Positions 39,474 through 48,061 are shown, numbered from the stretch's first letter. The stretch: 64,000 nucleotides of DNA from Methanosalsum natronophilum (GCF_024808815.1 NZ_JANUCS010000008.1:18873-82872); one strand, 5' to 3'. Numbers and translations are program-made. Notes: generated from the letters alone by a model not told the origin.

Positions 39474-39824
39474 TTATATTACTATTATCTCATAACCTTC
39501 ATCAATATATTTAGACATACTAGGATGACCAGACATATCATCGCATATAGGAAGGCCTTGTTCTTTTGCATCTTCAAGACTACCCATTTTATTCGAACAA
39601 GCTTTACAAACACAGTCTATTAGGCCAGCACTTTTTACTTTCTCATAGAGTTGAGCTATTGGACTATTTTCGCCTTGTGATTCCTTTATCTGCTTGGTCG
39701 CAGATCCTTCTATTACCAATTTCACATCAAATTCTTTTTGTTTCATATCAAGTACATTAAGTAAAGCATGCATAAAGCACATTACTTCCCCGTTAAATGC
39801 ATATACAACTATCTTACGAGTCAA
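39474..39824 (-). CDS. DsrE-family sulfur-relay-like protein
   Basis: The 116-residue protein has the DsrE fold pattern: KIVVYAFNGEVMCFMHALLNVLDMK, and cysteines in LIDCVCKACSNKMG near residue 70 and LPICDDMSG near 92 that could carry persulfide sulfur. It begins with TTG 39824, after GGTGGTTAA. It is 33 bases upstream of ferritin, so it is probably in the same operon. The role here is not known. Confidence 0.85.
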   Translation of the reverse strand: MTRKIVVYAFNGEVMCFMHALLNVLDMKQKEFDVKLVIEGSATKQIKESQGENSPIAQLYEKVKSAGLIDCVCKACSNKMGSLEDAKEQGLPICDDMSGHPSMSKYIDEGYEIIVI

Positions 39825-40263
39825 TTAACCACCTTTTTAATTAATAGAAAGTAACTTATTTCCCCTGTACCATATATATGTAAGAAATTCTATAAGAAAA
39901 TTGTGGAATATGGACATTATACTTAAAAATATAGAAGTACTACAAACTTATTTTAAAAATATTAATAAGGTTTAAAGCTATTAGATTTTTTATTTGTACT
40001 AGGTTCGATGAGTAAGAGTACATTACCGTGTTTGTTAACCACTTCAAAATGCATTTCAATCACATACAGGTAGAATAAAAATATATTTAGAATAAAGAGT
40101 AGCTGGTATGGTATAACAATCTTGAACTTAATTAAGGTTATAGATTTAACTTTTAAATTTTAAGAAATTATGGCAATGTTACAGCATTTTTTCTGTGCGA
40201 GAATATTTAGGTTAACTGTATTAGTAGTTTAACTGGGATCTAAGATAAGTACCTAAAGTTTGC
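39825..40263. other. intergenic stretch without a recognised gene
   Basis: The 439 bases between the DsrE gene and the ModE-like gene are A/T-rich and hold no open frame with a ribosome site. They must contain the leftward promoter of the DsrE-ferritin group. I see no repeats or hairpins worth naming. Confidence 0.4.
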
Positions 40264-40815
40264 TCAATTTCTTTTTGTTTTAGACTGTTTACCTAACATA
40301 ACCTCAGTTGACTTTATAATTGCAAATACTTCATCTCCTTCCTTTATATCAAGCTTGGATACAGCTTCTTGAGTTATTACTGAAGTAATTATAGTAGGGT
40401 CAATTTCAACTTTTACTTTAGATATAACATCACCTTGATCGACTTCAATAACTTTACCTGAAATCTGGTTTCTTGCAGTTATCTTGAGACCAACATTTTC
40501 CCAAAAAGTATCGTCTTCTACAGTTTCATGTATAACGTTCTGATAGGAATCATATTCTTCTAGAAGGGTTTTAGCATAATTTGTTAGAAATGTACCTTGA
40601 TTCTTCCCACCTTTTACTGTGAATACAACTTTTTCATCACTATTTTCTTCAATTGTTCTGAGCATATTCCATGCATGTTTATAGGATATGTTCAATTTCT
40701 TACAGGCCTTATTGAGGGAACCTTCTTGGTCAATTGTTTTTAGAAGAGCTGCTTTACCTTTACCCATAATAGTTTTCCCATTCTTATCAATCCAAACTTT
40801 AGCTTTTGCATCCAT
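40264..40815 (-). CDS. ModE-like molybdate/tungstate-responsive regulator
   Basis: The N-terminal half is the ModE winged helix: LLKTIDQEGSLNKACKKLNISYKHAWNMLRTIEE with KGGKNQGTFLTNYAKTLL. The C-terminal half is one TOBE (Mop) domain of the oxyanion-binding type, NQISGKVIEVDQGDVISKVKVEI. It is 183 residues against 260 for E. coli ModE, which has two TOBE units. It lies 63 bases downstream of the tungstate transporter genes and probably regulates them. Confidence 0.88.
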   Translation of the reverse strand: MDAKAKVWIDKNGKTIMGKGKAALLKTIDQEGSLNKACKKLNISYKHAWNMLRTIEENSDEKVVFTVKGGKNQGTFLTNYAKTLLEEYDSYQNVIHETVEDDTFWENVGLKITARNQISGKVIEVDQGDVISKVKVEIDPTIITSVITQEAVSKLDIKEGDEVFAIIKSTEVMLGKQSKTKRN

Positions 40816-40878
40816 TATTCAAATCTCCCGAAAAGATACTATTAATTTACTATTATAGATAAGTTTTAATTTCTATAC

Positions 40879-41622
40879 TTAAAATATTATACGTCCTGAA
40901 AGGAAATCTTTTGTAACATCTTCATGTGGATTTTCAAAGAACTCGTTTTTAGAATTTATTTCAATGACCTTACCTTTATGCAACAAAGCTATTCTATCAG
41001 CCATGCGTCGAGCTTGAAATATATTATGGGTTATCATAACAATGCTGCTATCAACTTCTTGAACATATTTTGATATGATAGTTTCAATTATATGAATGTT
41101 TGCTGGATCTAAGTTGGCTGTAGGTTCGTCAAGTAGTAAAACAGTAGGTCTAAAAACTATTGCTCTTGCTAGAGCTACCCTTTGTGCTTCACCACCAGAT
41201 AATTTGTCAGCTCTCCGACTTTTCAATTTTAAAAGACCAAGATCATCTAATATTTTCTCTATACGTTTCATTTCATTTTCATCTATCTTTTTACCACGTA
41301 TCTTTAAGGGATAAATAACATTATTCCAGACAGATGTTGTCATTAATGCAGATCTCTGGAACACTGTAGTAACCTCTCGTTTAAGGTTGAGAGGTGGGAC
41401 TTGACTTGGCCCATATGTTTTTCCAAGAAACCTTATGTGCCCTGTATCCGTGGTTTCAATGAAATTCATTAATTTTAACAAAGTGCTTTTGCCTGCACCA
41501 CTAGGCCCTACCAGACAGAAAATTTCACCTTTTTTAATGTTCAAGTTCTCAACTTGAAGTACGGTTTTTCTTGCATAAGTTTTAGAGATATTTTCCATTT
41601 TGTATGTGAACTCTTCATTCAT
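40879..41622 (-). CDS. tupC: tungstate ABC transporter ATPase
   Basis: Walker A is GPSGAGKSTLLKLMNFI near residue 38, the signature motif LSGGEAQRVALARAIV near 141, and Walker B VLLLDEPTANLDP near 161. The 247-residue length and the N-terminal MENISKTYARKTVLQVENL resemble the Tup-type ATPases. It overlaps the permease gene by eight bases and reads with it. Confidence 0.9.
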   Translation of the reverse strand: MNEEFTYKMENISKTYARKTVLQVENLNIKKGEIFCLVGPSGAGKSTLLKLMNFIETTDTGHIRFLGKTYGPSQVPPLNLKREVTTVFQRSALMTTSVWNNVIYPLKIRGKKIDENEMKRIEKILDDLGLLKLKSRRADKLSGGEAQRVALARAIVFRPTVLLLDEPTANLDPANIHIIETIISKYVQEVDSSIVMITHNIFQARRMADRIALLHKGKVIEINSKNEFFENPHEDVTKDFLSGRIIF

Positions 41623-42337
41623 TACCTCTAAGCTCCTTGTTCTGTAGGCGAAGCATTGTGAAATTCACTATGAATGCAATGGTCAAAAGTATAATCCCAA
41701 ATGCTATAGCTATACCAAAATTACCTTTTCTAGTCTCTAAGACAATAGCGGTGGTCAACACACGTGTAGCACCTTCAATATTACCTCCAACAAGCATTAC
41801 AGCACCAACTTCAGAAATAATTGCACCAAAACCTGCTATGATAGATACTAATACACCTAACCTTGCTTCTTTTAGAGTAGCTAATGTTGCTTGTGCTTTT
41901 GTAGCACCTAATGATTTCAATTGCTGGATAAGGTTTTTGTCCACACCCATCACAGCTGTCATGGTAAAACCTGCAACTAGTGGAAATGAAATGATTGATT
42001 GTGCCATGATCATGCCATAAGGTGTAAATAACCATCCAAATGATCCCATAGGCCCACTTGAAGACAATAAAATGAATACGAACAAACCTATTACAACTGG
42101 TGGAAATCCCATGCCTGTATATAATAGAGCTGTTACTAATGCTTTACCTGGAAAATTGGTTAGCCCCAAAAAAGCACCAAGTGGAATACCAATCAGTGCT
42201 GCTAAGACAAGTGCAGTTCCAGAAACTTGCAGTGATACAGCTATTATATCCAGCACATATGAGTCCATTGAAATTAGTAAACTAAGTGCTTCTAATACAC
42301 CTTCTGCCAGAATATTACTGCTCATCTCAATGGCCAC
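41615..42337 (-). CDS. tupB: tungstate ABC transporter permease
   Basis: The 240-residue protein has five or six membrane segments and the coupling loop SLGATKAQATLATLKEARLGVLVSIIAGFGAIISEVGAVMLVGGN, which matches TupB. GTG 42337 or ATG 42325 could be the start, with AGGATG before the first. It lies between the binding protein and the ATPase. Only the neighbours distinguish it from other oxyanion permeases. Confidence 0.87.
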   Translation of the reverse strand: MAIEMSSNILAEGVLEALSLLISMDSYVLDIIAVSLQVSGTALVLAALIGIPLGAFLGLTNFPGKALVTALLYTGMGFPPVVIGLFVFILLSSSGPMGSFGWLFTPYGMIMAQSIISFPLVAGFTMTAVMGVDKNLIQQLKSLGATKAQATLATLKEARLGVLVSIIAGFGAIISEVGAVMLVGGNIEGATRVLTTAIVLETRKGNFGIAIAFGIILLTIAFIVNFTMLRLQNKELRGNE

Positions 42338-42354
42338 ATCCTATTCAGATTATC

Positions 42355-43263
42355 TTATGTATTTACTAAAACTGGTACACTAACTGCAACTTGATTAATG
42401 GCATTTATATTATTTTCAACATCTGCGTCAGGGAAAAACAATGGCTGACCATACTCATCTTTACCAAACTCGCCAATCTTTTCTTGTATATCCTCACGCA
42501 CAAAGAACTTGACCATTTCTTTAGCACCTTCATGGTTAATACCACTGAACTTATCCGGGTTCACAGGAATAATTCCGTAAGGATTGAATAGTTTTTCCTC
42601 TCCCTCAAATACAATTTGAAGTTTTGGAATATTGTGTTTCATTGATAGATAGGTTCCCCTATCAGCAAGTGTGTAACTCTCCATCTCATTAGCTGTTATC
42701 AAGGTTTCACCCATGCCCTGTCCTAAAGATCTATACCATCCAGCTGTAGATGTATCAATACCTGCTTCCTCCCAAAGACTTTTTTCTTTAACATGAGTTC
42801 CTGATTCATCTCCTCTTGATGAAAAAGTAGAACCATGATATTCAATTGCCTTAAGTGCTTCTTCTACAGTTTCTGCAGCTTTAACATCCGCTGGATCATT
42901 GGCTGGACCAAGAATAACAAAATCGTTATACATTAAAGAATAACGGTTAGTTCCATATCCTTCTTCTACGAACTGATTTTCCAACTCTCTTGCATGTACC
43001 ATTAATATATCTGCATCGCCCATACGTCCGATTTCCATTGCCTGTCCAGTACCTACAGCAATAACTTGTACTCGATACCCACTTTCTTCTTCAAATATAG
43101 GTAATAATTCCTTGAGCAATCCTGAATCATCAGTACTTGTTGTCGTTGCAAGTGTAATAACCTGCTGGGATCCATCGTCATTTACCAAGACAAAAAAAGC
43201 TAAGCCCACAACTATAATTACAGAAGCAATAATTGCACCTATAACATAATTTTTTTGCATCAT
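42355..43263 (-). CDS. tupA: tungstate-binding protein TupA
   Basis: A membrane-anchored signal (VIGAIIASVIIVVGLAFFVLV) is followed by ATTTSTDDSGLLKELLPIFEEESGYRVQVIAVGTGQAMEIGRMGDADILMVHA, the TupA opening with its oxyanion-binding TTTST and Gly-Asp loops. FSRGDESGTHVKE is the second conserved binding segment. Tungstate feeds tungsten-dependent formylmethanofuran dehydrogenase in methanogens. ATG 43263 with GGAGG is preferred over a TTG four codons upstream. Confidence 0.92.
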   Translation of the reverse strand: MMQKNYVIGAIIASVIIVVGLAFFVLVNDDGSQQVITLATTTSTDDSGLLKELLPIFEEESGYRVQVIAVGTGQAMEIGRMGDADILMVHARELENQFVEEGYGTNRYSLMYNDFVILGPANDPADVKAAETVEEALKAIEYHGSTFSSRGDESGTHVKEKSLWEEAGIDTSTAGWYRSLGQGMGETLITANEMESYTLADRGTYLSMKHNIPKLQIVFEGEEKLFNPYGIIPVNPDKFSGINHEGAKEMVKFFVREDIQEKIGEFGKDEYGQPLFFPDADVENNINAINQVAVSVPVLVNT

Positions 43264-43690
43264 TTTTTCCTCCAAACAGTTAATTTAGATATGTTTGAGT
43301 CAACATAATGATATATAAGGAAGTTGGTCACTCTATAGTTTTAATAAAAAGTTTGAATATTAAGTTATTTTAAAAAGGCTAGGTAAAAGAATAAAGTAAA
43401 CATACTTTATACTGGACTTAACATAAAGTTTGGATTTCCACAAAAAAAATTATTTTTGGAGTTGAATATGAAAAACACTTTCTCCTAATACATCTGATAT
43501 TTTATATGCAAGCTCAAGAGACAGATTCTAACTAACTTTTTTAATCTCTCAAATAATTATATAGTTACAACTTAATGTTGCAACTAAACCTTATGAAAAA
43601 TATATAAAATTTTGCTAAGGTTTTAAGTTAAATATATGAATAAATTTTAGAAGGAAACCAAAAAGTCAAAAAAATAGTATCAATTGTGCT
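43264..43690. other. tup promoter region and left chromosomal flank of the element
   Basis: This 427-bp A/T-rich stretch lies between tupA (leftward) and the element's integrase (rightward). It holds the tupABC promoter, likely near the TTATATATCATT sequence at about 43305-43316 on the plus strand. No operator with a clear symmetry was found, and no tRNA or other recognised integration target is present. Confidence 0.4.
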
Positions 43691-43700
43691 TATTAGAATA
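43691..43700 (+). repeat. candidate left attachment core
   Basis: TATTAGAATA here is repeated in the same orientation at the other edge of the element. The integrase start is 52 bases away. Ten bases in A/T-rich DNA can match by chance, so this is only a candidate for the crossover core. Confidence 0.35.
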
Positions 43701-43752
43701 GTATACTTTAATTATGTGTAGTTATTACTTAATTATAAAGGAGGTTATCTTT

Positions 43753-44895
43753 TTGGGCATGGTTAAAGATTTTGATATTTGGATTGAAACAAATAAACAT
43801 TTGGGTAATGGGCAAGGGGAGAAGATATTTAATTTAATGCTTGATGACATGTTAATTTGCAGGCTTTCCCAGCATTCAAAGGAGATTTACCTAATAGGAA
43901 TGAAAGCAGTACTAAAAACAGTTCCAGATGTTGATTATTTTAATTTAACAGAACAAGACATAAAATTTATTCGGGGTAAACTTGTTAGAAAATATGAAAA
44001 TCCGGCAACTGTGGCCCAGTACGAAAGATCGTTAAGGAAGTGGGTTGGTGTGTCCAACCAAAAAGGGCTTTTAGAATGTATAAAAATAAAAAATGTAAAA
44101 TATGAGTCAAAAGAGCCTGAAGAGGTTTTAACAAAAACAGAAGTTGAAGCTATTATTGATACATGTAATAACCCGCGAGATAGGGCTTTATTTGCGTTGT
44201 TGTATGACTCTGGTTGCAGGATTGGCGAGCTTTTGTCGATGCGTGTCAAAGATGTAAAATTTGACCAAAACGGAGCGCTTGTCAGTTTTCCAGAAGGAAA
44301 GACAGGGTATAGAAAAAACAGGGTTGTTTTTGCAGCCAGCTACTTGCGTGTTTGGGTTGAAAACCACAAATTAAACACCGATCCGAATGCACCCTTATGG
44401 TTATCAAGAAAAACCAGTTCTAATGAACCACAACCGTTGAAATATCAAGGAGTTGCGTTACTTCTAGAAAGGCTTGTTAAAGAGTGTGGGATTGAAAAGA
44501 GGGTTCACCTTCACTTATTTAGACACACAAGGGCCTCAGAGCTGGCGAACACTTTAACCGAGCAACAACTAAAAAAGCAATTAGGTTGGACTCAAGGCAG
44601 TTCTATGGCTGCAAGATACGTTCACATGAACGACAGGGATCTAGAAAATGCAATTTTAAAATCTTCTGGTGTTGAAGTAGATGAAGAAGGCGCAGAAATT
44701 GGCATAAGACCTATTAGGTGTAACAGATGCAAAGATCTTAATCCACCAAATGCAAAATTTTGTTCTAAATGTGGTTTACCAATTGATCAAGGAATGTCAG
44801 AAGAAAATATTAAAAATGTGAATGAAGTTTTAGACTTATTAAAACAAAATCCAGATTTATTAATAAAAGCTTTGGATAAATTGAACGATGATTAA
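43753..44895 (+). CDS. tyrosine integrase with C-terminal zinc ribbon
   Basis: The 380-residue recombinase has a SAM-like core-binding domain, then the catalytic domain: DSGCRIGELLSMRVKDV with the first Arg near residue 170, a Lys-containing strand around GKTGYRKNR, HLHLFRHTRAS with the HxxR pair, and ARYVHMNDRD with the nucleophilic Tyr. A CNRC and CSKC zinc ribbon follows near residue 330. TTG 43753 (or ATG 43759) is chosen over ATG 43714, because AAAGGAGGT is placed for it. It probably inserts and excises the element. Confidence 0.9.
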   Translation: MGMVKDFDIWIETNKHLGNGQGEKIFNLMLDDMLICRLSQHSKEIYLIGMKAVLKTVPDVDYFNLTEQDIKFIRGKLVRKYENPATVAQYERSLRKWVGVSNQKGLLECIKIKNVKYESKEPEEVLTKTEVEAIIDTCNNPRDRALFALLYDSGCRIGELLSMRVKDVKFDQNGALVSFPEGKTGYRKNRVVFAASYLRVWVENHKLNTDPNAPLWLSRKTSSNEPQPLKYQGVALLLERLVKECGIEKRVHLHLFRHTRASELANTLTEQQLKKQLGWTQGSSMAARYVHMNDRDLENAILKSSGVEVDEEGAEIGIRPIRCNRCKDLNPPNAKFCSKCGLPIDQGMSEENIKNVNEVLDLLKQNPDLLIKALDKLNDD

Positions 44896-45158
44896 AAATT
44901 GGTTTTGGTTTTCTTCTTAAGACATACCTACATGGCTCTGTGTGTCTTGAGAAGGCTCTCAAAAGCTCCAGGTTAAGAGTAAAATCTAATCTAATAGTAA
45001 AGTATGGGTTTGATTTTGTACATATACAAATCAATTAAAAACATTAAAATAGCTAAAATAAAGCTCACCATTAAATTTTAAATTATTAGTTAATGGTTTT
45101 GTATGGGTGTAAGAAAAAAAGTTCTTTAAATCGCTTTAAAACATTCATTTTAAATTAT
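44896..45158. other. gap between convergent recombinase genes
   Basis: These 263 bases separate the ends of the integrase and the serine recombinase. AAGACATAC and GTGTGTCTT at 44918-44947 make an imperfect stem, followed by GAGAAGGCTCTC, which could slow transcription from either side. No gene is seen. Confidence 0.3.
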
Positions 45159-45782
45159 TTAATTCTGTTTCTCTTTAATCCAAGAACCATTTTTAAAAAT
45201 ATAACCAAACTGATTCAATCTATTAACGATTAAATTTGGGCTTACATTTAAAATTTTAGCTATTGCATTAGCAGAAAGCCCTTTATCCAAATATTGTTCT
45301 ATTTTTCTTTTCGGGATCTCTTTCTTTGGCCTATGGCATATAACCCCAGAAGCTTCAGCCCTTTTTCTGCCTGCAACCATTCTTTCTTGAATAATTTCTC
45401 TTTCAAATTCTGCAAATGCTGCCATAATTTGCAACATTAGTTTTCCCATGCTGTTAGAAGTGTCAATTGGTTGGTTAATTGCTATAAACTCGATTCCTAG
45501 ATCTTGCAATTTTTCAATACTTACCAAACAATCAACTATTGACCTTCCGAACCTATCAATTTTTGTAACCAAAACCAAATTAAATTCTTTTTCTTGAGCA
45601 GCTTCAATCAAAGCTTTATAACCCAACCTTTCAGAATCTTTTCCTGAAACGCCATAATCAACAAATTCTTTTACTACTTCTATTCCTTTGTCAAAACAAT
45701 ATTTGTTTAATTGTTCTTTCTGGTCAGAAATACTATTTTTCTGGCCAACCGTAGAGGTTCTTATATACAACCCTGCTTTCAT
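45159..45782 (-). CDS. serine recombinase (resolvase/invertase type)
   Basis: The catalytic Ser10 lies in YIRTSTVGQ, followed by SISDQKEQL, VTKIDRFGRSIVDCL with the active-site arginines, and MGKLMLQIMAAFAEFEREIIQERMVAGRKRA, the long E helix. A C-terminal helix-turn-helix (LSANAIAKILNVSPNLIVNRLNQFG) binds DNA. At 207 residues it is of the small resolvase class, which resolves multimers or inverts segments. Paired palindromes lie 150-230 bases upstream of its start and may be its sites. Confidence 0.92.
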   Translation of the reverse strand: MKAGLYIRTSTVGQKNSISDQKEQLNKYCFDKGIEVVKEFVDYGVSGKDSERLGYKALIEAAQEKEFNLVLVTKIDRFGRSIVDCLVSIEKLQDLGIEFIAINQPIDTSNSMGKLMLQIMAAFAEFEREIIQERMVAGRKRAEASGVICHRPKKEIPKRKIEQYLDKGLSANAIAKILNVSPNLIVNRLNQFGYIFKNGSWIKEKQN

Positions 45783-45929
45783 GTTATCTCCCCAATCAAA
45801 AACAATATATGTATGTTAAAAGTTAGTTTATATATAAAGTTTCAACTTATAGTATAAAAAAGCATTTCAATAATTATTCGTTTCAGTTATAATAAAATAA
45901 ATAAAAATAACTTATAATTATATAATTAA

Positions 45930-46010
45930 CCTTTTTGTACAATAATTAGCACAAAAAGGCAAATAAAAATAATAAATTAACCTTTTTGTACATTAAATTA
46001 TACAAAAAGG
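45930..46010. repeat. two directly repeated 30-bp palindromes 51 bp apart
   Basis: Each unit starts CCTTTTTGTAC and ends ACAAAAAGG, one at 45930-45959 and the other at 45981-46010. The arms are nine to ten bases and the centres ten to twelve bases. The starts are 51 bp apart, close to five turns of the helix. They lie between the serine recombinase start and the end of the small gene before it. They could be recombinase sites, operators, or origin elements. Confidence 0.85.
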
Positions 46011-46021
46011 ATATTTGCAAT

Positions 46022-46153
46022 TTATTTATGTGGCACAATTATTATATTTTCAAGTAAATTATTTTTAAAAACTTGAACTTCGGTTGAGCCATCTTTTAAA
46101 GTTCTTGCATAGCATTTATGTTCTGGGGATTCAATATATTTTTTTAGTTTCAT
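46022..46153 (-). CDS. 43-residue protein of the element
   Basis: ATG 46153 follows GAAGGTGAAATC, a very good ribosome site placed across the end of the preceding gene. The product begins MKLKKYIESPEHKC and has a DGSTEVQVFKNNLLENIIIV core likely to form a small beta sheet. No family is recognised. Overlap with its neighbour's end and the strong RBS support it. Confidence 0.6.
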   Translation of the reverse strand: MKLKKYIESPEHKCYARTLKDGSTEVQVFKNNLLENIIIVPHK

Positions 46154-46157
46154 GATT

Positions 46158-46472
46158 TCACCTTCTTAAACCAACGTTCTTTAAAATATCAGTACCTTTT
46201 TTAACTGGATTATCCCATTTTCTAAATATTCTATCCATTTCTTGATCTGTTCCAAACATACCTTTATCAGTTGATGCTAAATTAAGTGGCATACTCGGAG
46301 GTATAAATCCACGTCTTAGTCTCTGTGGTGGTCTTGGTGGTCTGGTTGTCCTCCTGGCACTCCTAACTTGATCTACTGTTCTTCCAGTATCCCTTGCTTC
46401 ACTTAAATCTCTACGATATCCACTATCTTGCAGAGGGCTATAACCCCCGTCTCTTGCTCTAATTGTTCCCAT
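46158..46472 (-). CDS. Arg- and Pro-rich basic protein of the element
   Basis: The 104-residue protein has a strongly basic middle (RSARRTTRPPRPPQRLRRGFIPP) and no membrane segment. TTTAAGGAGTGAAAC precedes its ATG. Basic, disordered proteins of this size in viruses and plasmids often coat DNA, but nothing else points to a role. It lies in a cluster of small genes between the ATPase and the recombinase. Confidence 0.65.
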   Translation of the reverse strand: MGTIRARDGGYSPLQDSGYRRDLSEARDTGRTVDQVRSARRTTRPPRPPQRLRRGFIPPSMPLNLASTDKGMFGTDQEMDRIFRKWDNPVKKGTDILKNVGLRR

Positions 46473-46485
46473 ATTGTTTCACTCC

Positions 46486-46584
46486 TTAAATTATCGAAGT
46501 TAAAATATAAAATCCTGCAGCAAAACAAATAAAAAACTTTAAAACTGTTATTACATCATCATAGCTATTTCGTTCATTTTCCAA
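46486..46584 (-). CDS. 32-residue single-pass membrane protein
   Basis: TTG 46584 follows a GGGGGT site that overlaps the end of the preceding gene, four bases apart. The product begins MENERNSYDDVI and continues with one hydrophobic segment, VLKFFICFAAGFYILTSII. Tiny single-pass proteins are common in viruses and plasmids. It is short enough that chance cannot be ruled out. Confidence 0.45.
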   Translation of the reverse strand: MENERNSYDDVITVLKFFICFAAGFYILTSII

Positions 46585-46588
46585 AATT

Positions 46589-47062
46589 TTAAACCCCCAA
46601 ATCTTCCTCATTAACTGCCTCCGGGTTTGAATAGGTGCAAACATCTATTTTTTTTGGCGAAGGCACACCCCAACCCATTTCGACATAAGCATTGTATAGT
46701 GAACTATAATAAGCGTTAATAGCTTCAAAACCAATAGTATCGAACAACGAAATTTTTATTGTACGATCCGTTAAAATTCCTTCTTCAACTCTGTATTGTG
46801 GTGGTGAGTTGATTAAGTCTTCAAAAGTACGAACCTCTTCAAAAGATTCTGGTAAGTATTTCTTCAAGTATGGTTTCATGATATTATAAAAGTAAACCAA
46901 ACACCCCAAAACTTTCCCTGTACTCATTCTAAGAGGTCTATTTTCAAGCTTCGCAAATCTTACTTCGTTAATTGCATAAGTTGCAGCTTCTTGGGCTTCT
47001 TGAATTTGTTTTAGTGCAGCCGACCTTCCATAGTCATAAGCTTGCTTTTCTATCGTTGTCAT
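46589..47062 (-). CDS. 157-residue protein of unknown function
   Basis: The sequence is mixed helical with no recognised domain: MTTIEKQAYDYGRSAALKQIQEAQEAATYAINEVRFAKLE opens it, and KVLGCLVYFYNIMKPYLKKYLPE forms an amphipathic middle. CAGGGAGGAAC lies before ATG 47062. The ATG overlaps the stop of a 44-residue gene, so the two are coupled. It reads in the ATPase cluster. Confidence 0.65.
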   Translation of the reverse strand: MTTIEKQAYDYGRSAALKQIQEAQEAATYAINEVRFAKLENRPLRMSTGKVLGCLVYFYNIMKPYLKKYLPESFEEVRTFEDLINSPPQYRVEEGILTDRTIKISLFDTIGFEAINAYYSSLYNAYVEMGWGVPSPKKIDVCTYSNPEAVNEEDLGV

Positions 47063-47193
47063 TTTAAGTTCCTCCCTGCTTTTATTTTAAACTTGATTTG
47101 ATATTTTTTTGTTCTTGGTCTTGGTACGTTGTGAGGTTTTTCTAAAAACTGTTTTAACCTTTCATACTCTTCTTTTGTGAGTTCAAGAGGCAT
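47059..47193 (-). CDS. 44-residue basic protein between the ATPase and its neighbour
   Basis: ATG 47193 lies inside the 3' end of the ATPase gene and follows GAAGGTG, six bases upstream. The product opens MPLELTKEEYERLKQFLEK, then becomes basic (PRPRTKKYQIKFKIK). Its TGA overlaps the ATG of the next gene (ATGA). The double overlap and good RBS argue that it is translated. Function unknown. Confidence 0.6.
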   Translation of the reverse strand: MPLELTKEEYERLKQFLEKPHNVPRPRTKKYQIKFKIKAGRNLK

Positions 47194-48061
47194 TTGTGGC
47201 ACCTTCATTATTTTCTAACCTTCTGGAAACTGTATCCCTCGATACACCTAAAACTTTAGCAATTTTTCTTTGACTAAAACCCTCAATTTCTAAAAGCTTT
47301 TTTGCAATTTCAGACTCCCTTTCTACAAGCTCAAACTTTGATTTATTTGAAAATTCTTTTTTCAAAGATTCGATTTCTTCTTCTTTCTCTTTTTCTAGTT
47401 TTTTAACCTTGCTTGAAAGCTTTTTCACTTTTTCCTCTGGAGACACAGAATTTATTGAAAGCCCAAATCTATTGAAATATTGTAAAGTGTAATCGTGTTT
47501 CATATCACACATTTTCTTATATTCAACGTCTTTATCTAAAGATCCCCATTGCACAATTTCGACTTTTTGTTGATATAGTGTTCCATCATTGTCGTCCACA
47601 GTAACCCTTTTTACATCGGCAACACCCCTTCTTATAACATGGACCCTGATGTCAGCTAATTCTAACATTCTTTTGTCAAGCATTGAAGTTGTGGGTAAAG
47701 TTACTATTGTATGAATTTGCCTGTACCTTAACATTGCCCAGGCATGAGTAAGATTTACGTTATTGTTTGTCATCGACCTTCTATTATCTGCTGCTTGCTC
47801 GCCTTCATCTAAAATAATACATGAACCTGCAGGAAGCGTTTCGTATAATTTAATATAAGTATTAATATCAAAACAAGCCCTTTCAGCAGACCAGTTAGGA
47901 TCCATAGCTCTTGCAAGACAAACCGCAAGTGTAGTTTTTCCTGTACCTGTTTCGGAGTTTCTTGCAGTTATAATCATTTTCACATCTCGCTTATTTCTTT
48001 CTCTATTTTTAAAGAAGTTTAGCAAGTAAGAATCTTTAAAATCAATTTTATTTATCAACAA
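47183..48061 (-). CDS. P-loop ATPase with coiled coil and C-terminal helix-turn-helix
   Basis: The nucleotide-binding loop is NSETGTGKTTLAVCLARAMD near residues 35-54 and Walker B is GSCIILDEGEQAADN near 85. A coiled coil (EEKVKKLSSKVKKLEKEKEEEIESLKKE) precedes a terminal HTH, SQRKIAKVLGVSRDTVSRRLE. The layout recalls packaging or DNA-transfer ATPases (Zot or FtsK-HerA-like), which is inference. TTG 48061 gives 292 residues; ATG 47974 with GAGATGTG is an alternative start that still contains the P-loop. The HTH suggests binding to specific DNA. Confidence 0.75.
   Translation of the reverse strand: MLINKIDFKDSYLLNFFKNRERNKRDVKMIITARNSETGTGKTTLAVCLARAMDPNWSAERACFDINTYIKLYETLPAGSCIILDEGEQAADNRRSMTNNNVNLTHAWAMLRYRQIHTIVTLPTTSMLDKRMLELADIRVHVIRRGVADVKRVTVDDNDGTLYQQKVEIVQWGSLDKDVEYKKMCDMKHDYTLQYFNRFGLSINSVSPEEKVKKLSSKVKKLEKEKEEEIESLKKEFSNKSKFELVERESEIAKKLLEIEGFSQRKIAKVLGVSRDTVSRRLENNEGATNAS

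Noticed and set aside
40264..43263. Molybdate (ModABC) or phosphate system instead of tungstate
   Set aside because: The binding protein opens with the TTTST and VIAVGTGQA segments of the TupA group rather than ModA or PstS signatures. Substrate preference is still inferred.
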